Shown here: positions 14,223 to 20,408 of the stretch, one piece after another | Position numbering within the stretch: the stretch's first letter is position 1 | Layout: every line of letters starts with the position of its first letter | Assembly (NCBI GenBank): GCA_965369325.1 | Contig: CBDUQI010000098.1 | Coordinates: 1 to 20,408 of the forward strand | DNA length: 20,408 nucleotides | From: CBDUQI01 sp965369325 | GTDB taxonomy: Bacteria > Pseudomonadota > Gammaproteobacteria > Steroidobacterales > JBCBZW01 | Direction of reading: 5' to 3' | Program-made: the position numbers and the translations under genes | The notes under the pieces: model-generated | Told to the model about the DNA's origin: nothing | Databases searched by the model: none | Seen by the model: only the letters and a program-made list of their open reading frames with translations

Positions 14223-15938
14223 TTGTTAAGTTTATTTACTAAAAAGGCGCCTAACAGAGTATTCCTGGCGATGTTGCTCGGCGTGCTGGCGGGCTTTGGC
14301 GTCGCCATGGTAATCCCGCTGTTGATGAACGTGATCAAACCGACACCGGGTGGTCTGGTGCCGCAAACCTCAAGTTCATTGTTTGTTTTTAACTGGGAGG
14401 TGTCGGATGCGCAGTTTGCAATACTGTTCTTCGCCATCTGCGTGTTCACCTTCGTTGCGAGAACCATCTCTCAGGTTATTCTGATTCGGGTAGCGGTCGC
14501 CGTCACGACGGATTTGCGTGCGAAGATATATCGCTCGATTAGTGACGCGCCAATGTCTGCTGTGGAATCCACTGGGCCCTCGCGGTTGATGGCGGCACTC
14601 ACTGCTGATGTACCCAGAATTGTTGCCGGTGCAAGGTTGTTGCCCGAGATTCTGACCAGTTCCATGACCCTCATCGGGCTGTTTGCCTTTCTGTACTACC
14701 TGAATGCGGACGTGTTTCAGTTTGTGTTGATTTGCATACTCGCTGGCGTGGCGACGTACCAGTTGCCCATGGTGCTCGGGCGGCGGTACCTGGTTAAAGC
14801 GCGGCATCATCTTGACGGCTTGCATGAGGGTATCCGTGGGCTGGTCTACGGCAACAAAGAACTCAAGCTGAGCAACACCAAGCGCAAGGCCTATTTCGAT
14901 CAGGTGCTGATGCGCAGTGAGCGTGAAGTGCGACATGCGCAGAAGGTCGGACAGAGTATTCTGCGCGTCGCGATGAACTACGGGAGCCTGCTGAGTTTCT
15001 TCATTATCGGCTCAGTGAGTTTTGTTGTGATCAATCACAGTTCGCTCTCAAAGTCGGAGTTGGTTGGGGTGATCATGGTGTTGCTCTATGTCTCGGGGCC
15101 AGTCGGGATGTTGCTGGGGTTTATCCCGCAGCTGATGTCAGCAAGGATTTCTTATCGGAAGCTTGATCGCCTGCTTGCTGGACTGCCCTCAGAACAGATA
15201 AATCCGATGGTAATCGAGCCCCTGGGTTGGGAAGCGATCACCTTCGAGGCGGTGCGCTACCAGCATGTCGGGCGTGACAAAGCCGTCAGCTTTGATCTCG
15301 GCCCGGTGGACTTCGAGATTCGCAAGCGCGAGATTACTTTTATCATCGGCGGCAACGGATCCGGTAAGTCGACACTGGGCAAGCTGTTGTCCCTGCACTA
15401 TCACACCACGGACGGCGTGATTCGATTTGGCGGCACTGTCGTAGACAGCGACACCGTAACCACTTTCCGACAGAGCATTTGCGCGATCTACTCGGACTAC
15501 TACCTGTTCTCACGATTGCTTGTGTTGAGCAGTACTCGGATGACCGAGAAAGTTAATCACTATCTCAGAGTGTTAGAACTCGATCGCAAGGTTTCCTTGG
15601 ATCAGGGGGAGTTCTCAACCCTGGATCTGTCCGACGGTCAGCGCCGGCGCCTGGCGCTGTTGGTGGCGTTTGTGGAGGATCGCGATCTATACGTGTTCGA
15701 TGAGTGGGCGGCCGACCAGGATCCACGTTTCAAATTGGTGTTCTACAGAGAGATATTACCGGAGCTGAAGATGCAGGGGAAAGCGGTTGTAGTGATTTCC
15801 CACGACGATCGGTACTTTGATCTTGCCGATAAGGTGATACACATGGAGGACGGCAAGATTCGTGAGGTGACACTGCAGGAGTCCTCCAGTGCGGTGGTGT
15901 TGCCACTTGGGCAAGCGCCGCGGATTGTGCTGCGATGA
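14223..15938 (+). CDS. Cyclic-peptide export ABC transporter (PvdE/SyrD type)
   Basis: A 571-residue half-transporter with fused membrane and ATPase domains. Hydrophobic helices fall at about residues 13-35, 52-75, 130-180 and 240-300. The nucleotide-binding domain has Walker A GGNGSGKST (376-384), signature LSDGQ (469-473), Walker B LYVFDEWAADQDP (D493, E494) and H-loop VISHDD. The variant signature and the EWAADQDP sequence after Walker B are typical of PvdE/SyrD exporters of nonribosomal peptides across the inner membrane, and also of microcin-J-type export relatives. The start is TTG 14223, with AAGAGG 6 bases before it and no better start nearby. It lies 15 bp after the acylase stop and 16 bp before the NRPS start, so it is clearly in the operon. 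Its cargo is probably the peptide made by the NRPS, delivered to the acylase. Confidence 0.92.
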   Translation: MLSLFTKKAPNRVFLAMLLGVLAGFGVAMVIPLLMNVIKPTPGGLVPQTSSSLFVFNWEVSDAQFAILFFAICVFTFVARTISQVILIRVAVAVTTDLRAKIYRSISDAPMSAVESTGPSRLMAALTADVPRIVAGARLLPEILTSSMTLIGLFAFLYYLNADVFQFVLICILAGVATYQLPMVLGRRYLVKARHHLDGLHEGIRGLVYGNKELKLSNTKRKAYFDQVLMRSEREVRHAQKVGQSILRVAMNYGSLLSFFIIGSVSFVVINHSSLSKSELVGVIMVLLYVSGPVGMLLGFIPQLMSARISYRKLDRLLAGLPSEQINPMVIEPLGWEAITFEAVRYQHVGRDKAVSFDLGPVDFEIRKREITFIIGGNGSGKSTLGKLLSLHYHTTDGVIRFGGTVVDSDTVTTFRQSICAIYSDYYLFSRLLVLSSTRMTEKVNHYLRVLELDRKVSLDQGEFSTLDLSDGQRRRLALLVAFVEDRDLYVFDEWAADQDPRFKLVFYREILPELKMQGKAVVVISHDDRYFDLADKVIHMEDGKIREVTLQESSSAVVLPLGQAPRIVLR

Positions 15939-15954
15939 CGGGGCCGCGACGATA

Positions 15955-18900
15955 GTGTCAAGTGATGCAGGAACACAGCGGCCAGTGAGCGCCTGCGCCG
16001 AGCTGATGGGGCTAACCCTGGCCCAGCGGGACGTGTATCTCGATCAAGTGCGTACGCCGAATAACCCCAAGTTCAATATTGGCGGCTATATCCGCTTTGT
16101 TGGAGCGAACGTCAAGCGACTACAGGCAGCCCATGCTGCGTTGATTGCGAACGACCCCATCTTCGGTTTACGAATTCACGCCGACGCGGGCGAGGTGCGT
16201 CAGTATGTCTGTGCTGAGCGAAGTCAGGTGCTGCCGTTGCTCGATTTCTCTAATGCGTCGACGCCGCCGGAGGCGGCGCATGAGTGGATGGCGGAGCAGT
16301 TCCGGCAGGTGACGCCCATGCAGGGGACGGACCTGTATCGCTGCCGGTTGCTGATCATCGGCCCGTCCGAGTGCTGGTACGTATTTATTGCACACCATCT
16401 TTTGATGGACGGCTGGTCATTCGCGAATCTGGCCACGCGATTGGGCGCCTACTACGAAGATGCCGACAATCGACCTGAGATCGGTTTGCCCTGGCGAGAG
16501 ATAGTGGATGGTGATCGCCGGTACACCGAGTCGGCACGTTACCTGCGCGATCAGGTCTTTTGGGAGGGGCAGCTGCAACCGTTGCCCGAGAAAATTCTGG
16601 CTGCCCCTTATCGCCCTATGTTTTCAGATCTTGGATGCGTACCAAGCGGGCGTCACGTGCTGGAGTTTTCGGCGAAAGAGTTTGCGGCGCTCGAAAGTAC
16701 GCTTGAGCTGGGAGGGCTGGGAACTGCGCAATTCCTGATGTCCGTGGTGGCGGCATACCTGTGCCTGGCTAGTGGGTTCTCACCCTTCGCGATCGCGCAG
16801 CCGGTACACAACCGGCGCGGCGCAAAGCAAAAACAGATGCTGGGGCTGTTTACTGACACCAACTATCTCAAGGTGGCGCCCGATGAAAACTGGCGCTTCT
16901 GCGACTTGCTAGAAGAGTTGGCGCGAAGCCAGCGTCGGGCGTATAGGCACGGGCGATTTCCAGCCGGCGATGTAGTCAAGGCTGTCGGCCCCGCCGGGAG
17001 TCTTCAGGCGCTTTGCGACGTGCGTTTTAACTATCTGCAACTGGATAGCGCGATCAGCACGGAAGGGCATCAAGCGCATATCCACTACCTCACGCACTAT
17101 CACGAGCCGATGCCGTTGGCGGTGGTGGTGTGGGACCAGGGTCGTCATCAGCCTGTGGAGATTCACTTCGACTACAGCCTGGCGTATTTTTCCGCCGAAG
17201 AAGCTAAGTTGCTCGCCGCGCGTTTCGAATATTTGATTGAGCAGGCGGCAGCGGATACCGAGTTGCGGATAGGTGAATTGAATTTGCTCCCCGCGCCGGA
17301 ACAGGCCTTGCTTGCCGCGTGGGGCAGTGGTACGCCCGCTGTCTCGCAATCACTGATTCATGAGCAGATTGATCAATGGGCGGAGCGCTCCGCCGATTCA
17401 ATTGCGGTGGTCGCGGGGGAAGCGACGCTGACCTACGGAGAGCTCACGGCTCGGGCGACCCAGCTCGCGCATCATCTCGTTCATGGGTGCCAGGTGCGCC
17501 CGGACCAGCTGGTTGCGGTGTGCTGCGACCGCTCAATAGATGCCATCGTCGCTATCCTCGCGGTGCTGAAGGCGGGGGGAGCCTATGTGCCCATTGACCC
17601 GAACTATCCGCAAGATAGAGTGCAGTTCATCATCGAGGATTGCGGTGCCCGAGTTCTGCTGACCGAGATGGCGGTGGCAGCGTGGCTGGATCACTCAGCG
17701 GAGCATCTGGTCATAGTGGATACGGCACTACACCAGCGCCAGTTCGGTCAACTCCCGGCGTCCGGTCCTGTCGCTCGTGAGGGTGAGCTAACACCTGGGC
17801 ATTTGGCGTATGCCATCTATACCTCCGGCTCAACCGGGACACCGAAGGGAGTTGTGGTGGAGCATGCGGCGTTGGTGCAGTCCAACGCATCGCGCCAGCG
17901 CGTGTATGGCAAGCCGCCGCGCTCATTCGCACTGTTATCCTCGCTTGCTTTTGACAGCTCTATCGTGGGCTTGTTCTGGACCTTGAGCAGTGGCGGGAAG
18001 CTGGTGCTCTATCAGGCGGAGCATGGATTGGATTTCGCCAGTCTGACCGACATGATGATACGTGAGGAGGTGACCCACTTCCTCACGCTGCCGGACGTCT
18101 ATGTGCGTTTGATGGCCGCGTTAGCACGCCCTGCGACGCATCTTGAAGTTGCGATTGTCGCAGGCAGTGCGTGCCCGGCCCGATTGGTCGCGCAGCATTT
18201 CTCCTCGCCCTGGAACACCCTGCGGCTATTCAATGAGTACGGGCCGACCGAGGCCTGCGTCTGGAGCTCGGTATATGAGTGCCGAGCGCAGTGGCCTTCG
18301 GCGCAAGTACCCATCGGCACCTCGCCGGGGCACGCGCAGCTATTTGTCATGGGCCCCGCAGGCACGCTTGCGCCGGTCGGCAGCGTTGGCGAGTTGTACA
18401 TCGGCGGGACAGGCTTGGCCAGAGGCTATCTGAACCGGCCAGCGTTGACGGCTGAGCGCTTTGTGCCACTTAGCCACGCCTGTGATGGGCGCGCGTATCG
18501 TACCGGGGATCTGGTTCGCTGGCTGCCGGAGGGTGATCTGGAGTATCTGGGCCGCGTCGATGAGCAGGTGAAAATCAACGGCCATCGGGTGGAATTGGAA
18601 GAAATCGAAGCGACTCTGGGAGAGTGTCCGGAGGTAGCCGAAGCCGCCGTTGCCGCAGTGGGCGCTATGGGCGAGGCACGCCTGGTGGCTTACCTGGTTC
18701 CTAGCCCTGTCGCCCAAGCACAGGAAGAAGACGACATTGTCCGGCTTGTGCGCAAGTATCTGGCGAGCAAGGTTCCGGGTTTTATGCTGCCGGCGGGGTA
18801 TGCCGTTGTGCATTCGCTACCGCGCACCGCGAACGGCAAACTTGACCGTAATGCGCTGCCCAAGTTCGAGTTCGCGAGTCCCTCCGAGTACGTCGCGCCG

Positions 18901-20408
18901 GTTACGCCAACCGAACGGCACGTCGCGCGAATATGGGCGCAGGTGTTCGATGTTGAGCAGCTCAGTGCAGCAGCTGATTTTTTTGAGTTGGGCGGGCATT
19001 CTCTGTACGCCGCAAGTATCGCGAGCGAGACCGCGCGCCAATTGAACAAAGAAGTGCCCGTCGTTGCATTGTTTGAGCATAAGACAGTGCAGGCGTTTAG
19101 CGCGTACCTTGACGCACAACAGGAGACGGGCTTTAGCGCGATACCACCCGTTTCCCGCGAGCAACCCATACCTCTGTCGTTCGCGCAGCAACGTATGTGG
19201 TTCGTGCATCAGCTTGACGGCAGCAGCGTGCAGTTCCATTTGCCCGGTGCCATTCGCGTTGAGGGTGAACTGGACCTGGACGCGTTACAGCAAGCACTCG
19301 ACGGTGTGGTTGCGCGTCATGAGGTGCTCAGAACCGTATTCCTCGACAACTGCCAGGTTATCCGCCAGAACGCATCGGTGCCGATGTCTGTGATCGACCT
19401 GCACAAGGTTGAGGGTCAAGCCGATGAACTCACTCGGCACATGGATGCTGAGGCCAATGCGCCGTTTGATTTATCCGCCGATCTGATGATCCGGGCGAAA
19501 GTGCTTGTACTGCGTCCCACGCAGTACGTGTTGTTAGTGACTATGCACCATATCGCCTCCGATGGCTGGTCACTGGGAATTCTTATTCGCGAGCTTGCCA
19601 CGATGTACCGTACTGCATTGGAACGCACGGAGGCCGATTTGGCCCCGTTGCCCGTGCAGTACGCCGATTATGCGCATTGGCAGCGTGACAACCTCAAAGG
19701 CAAGGCGCTAGCGCAGCAACTGGCGTACTGGCGCGCGCAACTTGCCGCCGCTCCAGCGGTGCACAGTCTGCCGCTGGACCGTCCATGGCCCATCACCCAG
19801 AGCTACGCAGCGGGCGTCGTTAAGCGGCATCTCCCGCTCGCACTGCTAGCGACCGTCAAACGGGTGGCACACGATCATGACGCCAGTCTGTTTATGGTCC
19901 TGGAGGCTGCCTTCGCATTGCTGGTGGCCCGCTGGAGTCGGGAGCGCGACGTTCTTATCGCGACGCCGGTCGCTGGTCGCGATCATGTGGATGTCGAGGG
20001 GCTGATCGGAAATTTCCTGAACACGCTTGTGTTGCGGACGCAATTGCAGGATGACGCGACTTTCAGCCAGTTGCTTGAGGCTGCGCGTGAGGTAGCGCTC
20101 AATGCCTACGAGAACCAAGCTGTGCCGTTTGAAATGCTGGTGGATGAGCTGCGTGCCGAGCGCAGTTTGCGGTACAGCCCGGTGTGCCAGATTAAATTTG
20201 TGCTGCAGAACTACGCTACCGAGCAACTCACCTTGCCGGGCGCATCGCTAACCCTTATTCACGATGAGTATCGCAGCATACGGTTTGATCTGGACCTGAC
20301 CGCCATCGAGCAGGACGACGGTCTGGTGTTGGGCTGGATGTACAAACACGACTTGTTTGATGCATCGAGCATCGATCAGATGGCGGATAGTTTCGAGTTA
20401 TTGCTGGC
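15955..20408 (+). CDS. Nonribosomal peptide synthetase, C-A-PCP-C..., 3' end outside window
   Basis: The frame is open without a stop from 15955 to the window edge (1484 codons). The first domain is a condensation domain (residues about 18-450) that opens with LTLAQRDVYLDQ and has an intact HHLLMDG (147-153). Next is an adenylation domain (about 465-965) with LKAGGAYVPID, TSGSTGTPKG (A3, 623-632), AFDSS (A4), NEYGPTE (A5), YRTGD (A7) and NGKLDR with Lys962. A carrier protein follows with DFFELGGHS (phosphopantetheine Ser1016). A second condensation domain runs from residue 1072 with HHIASDG (1198-1204) and IGNFLNTLVLR, and is cut off by the window. The pocket residues by alignment to GrsA read tentatively D-S-V-T-I-A-E-V-W-K; I cannot assign the amino acid. 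A condensation domain ahead of the first adenylation domain suggests N-acyl initiation or acceptance from another synthetase. GTG 15955 is the most probable start; GTG 15985 and ATG 16006 are alternatives. Confidence 0.93.
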   Translation, partial: MSSDAGTQRPVSACAELMGLTLAQRDVYLDQVRTPNNPKFNIGGYIRFVGANVKRLQAAHAALIANDPIFGLRIHADAGEVRQYVCAERSQVLPLLDFSNASTPPEAAHEWMAEQFRQVTPMQGTDLYRCRLLIIGPSECWYVFIAHHLLMDGWSFANLATRLGAYYEDADNRPEIGLPWREIVDGDRRYTESARYLRDQVFWEGQLQPLPEKILAAPYRPMFSDLGCVPSGRHVLEFSAKEFAALESTLELGGLGTAQFLMSVVAAYLCLASGFSPFAIAQPVHNRRGAKQKQMLGLFTDTNYLKVAPDENWRFCDLLEELARSQRRAYRHGRFPAGDVVKAVGPAGSLQALCDVRFNYLQLDSAISTEGHQAHIHYLTHYHEPMPLAVVVWDQGRHQPVEIHFDYSLAYFSAEEAKLLAARFEYLIEQAAADTELRIGELNLLPAPEQALLAAWGSGTPAVSQSLIHEQIDQWAERSADSIAVVAGEATLTYGELTARATQLAHHLVHGCQVRPDQLVAVCCDRSIDAIVAILAVLKAGGAYVPIDPNYPQDRVQFIIEDCGARVLLTEMAVAAWLDHSAEHLVIVDTALHQRQFGQLPASGPVAREGELTPGHLAYAIYTSGSTGTPKGVVVEHAALVQSNASRQRVYGKPPRSFALLSSLAFDSSIVGLFWTLSSGGKLVLYQAEHGLDFASLTDMMIREEVTHFLTLPDVYVRLMAALARPATHLEVAIVAGSACPARLVAQHFSSPWNTLRLFNEYGPTEACVWSSVYECRAQWPSAQVPIGTSPGHAQLFVMGPAGTLAPVGSVGELYIGGTGLARGYLNRPALTAERFVPLSHACDGRAYRTGDLVRWLPEGDLEYLGRVDEQVKINGHRVELEEIEATLGECPEVAEAAVAAVGAMGEARLVAYLVPSPVAQAQEEDDIVRLVRKYLASKVPGFMLPAGYAVVHSLPRTANGKLDRNALPKFEFASPSEYVAPVTPTERHVARIWAQVFDVEQLSAAADFFELGGHSLYAASIASETARQLNKEVPVVALFEHKTVQAFSAYLDAQQETGFSAIPPVSREQPIPLSFAQQRMWFVHQLDGSSVQFHLPGAIRVEGELDLDALQQALDGVVARHEVLRTVFLDNCQVIRQNASVPMSVIDLHKVEGQADELTRHMDAEANAPFDLSADLMIRAKVLVLRPTQYVLLVTMHHIASDGWSLGILIRELATMYRTALERTEADLAPLPVQYADYAHWQRDNLKGKALAQQLAYWRAQLAAAPAVHSLPLDRPWPITQSYAAGVVKRHLPLALLATVKRVAHDHDASLFMVLEAAFALLVARWSRERDVLIATPVAGRDHVDVEGLIGNFLNTLVLRTQLQDDATFSQLLEAAREVALNAYENQAVPFEMLVDELRAERSLRYSPVCQIKFVLQNYATEQLTLPGASLTLIHDEYRSIRFDLDLTAIEQDDGLVLGWMYKHDLFDASSIDQMADSFELLL

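Overview
The window looks like a free-living gammaproteobacterial chromosome segment. The evidence is moderately high G+C, Shine-Dalgarno-led genes, an outer-membrane beta-barrel protein, a UvrC of the E. coli type, malate synthase A, and a periplasmic acylase plus cyclic-peptide exporter pair of the kind known from Pseudomonas. I cannot name a genus. No tRNA, rRNA, CRISPR array, IS element or phage gene is visible.

Left part (1-8932) is mostly housekeeping. It opens with the 3' part of a metallo-beta-lactamase-fold hydrolase. Next comes a leader with a well-formed cyclic-di-GMP class I (GEMM-I) riboswitch, ahead of a small outer-membrane protein. On the minus strand is an ALDH7-type aldehyde dehydrogenase of lysine/pipecolate catabolism, divergent from a class II DAHP synthase. 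A near-consensus sigma70 promoter then drives malate synthase A, closely followed by a family 5 uracil-DNA glycosylase and uvrC. These last three may form one transcription unit that joins glyoxylate-shunt metabolism to DNA repair.

Middle (8933-9416) is a gene-free stretch of about 480 bp with an abrupt AT-rich block. In it the pentamer CATAA occurs five times at an exact 15-bp period (9227-9291). An extended -10 promoter candidate lies just upstream of the array, and an imperfect hairpin just downstream. I see no named element that explains the array.

Right part (9417-20408, running off the end) is a same-strand biosynthetic cluster. It encodes a DUF6817-like protein, a flavin-dependent monooxygenase-like oxidoreductase, a membrane-anchored penicillin-acylase-family Ntn hydrolase, a PvdE/SyrD-type cyclic-peptide export ABC transporter, and a nonribosomal peptide synthetase (C-A-PCP-C..., 3' end missing). 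The NRPS opens with a condensation domain, as lipoinitiating synthetases do. Together with a periplasmic-type acylase and an inner-membrane exporter this suggests pyoverdine-like logic: an N-acylated precursor is built in the cytoplasm, exported, then deacylated in the periplasm. The product is unknown. The most interesting points are this assembly-export-deacylation set, the 15-bp phased array in front of it, and the riboswitch-controlled outer-membrane protein.
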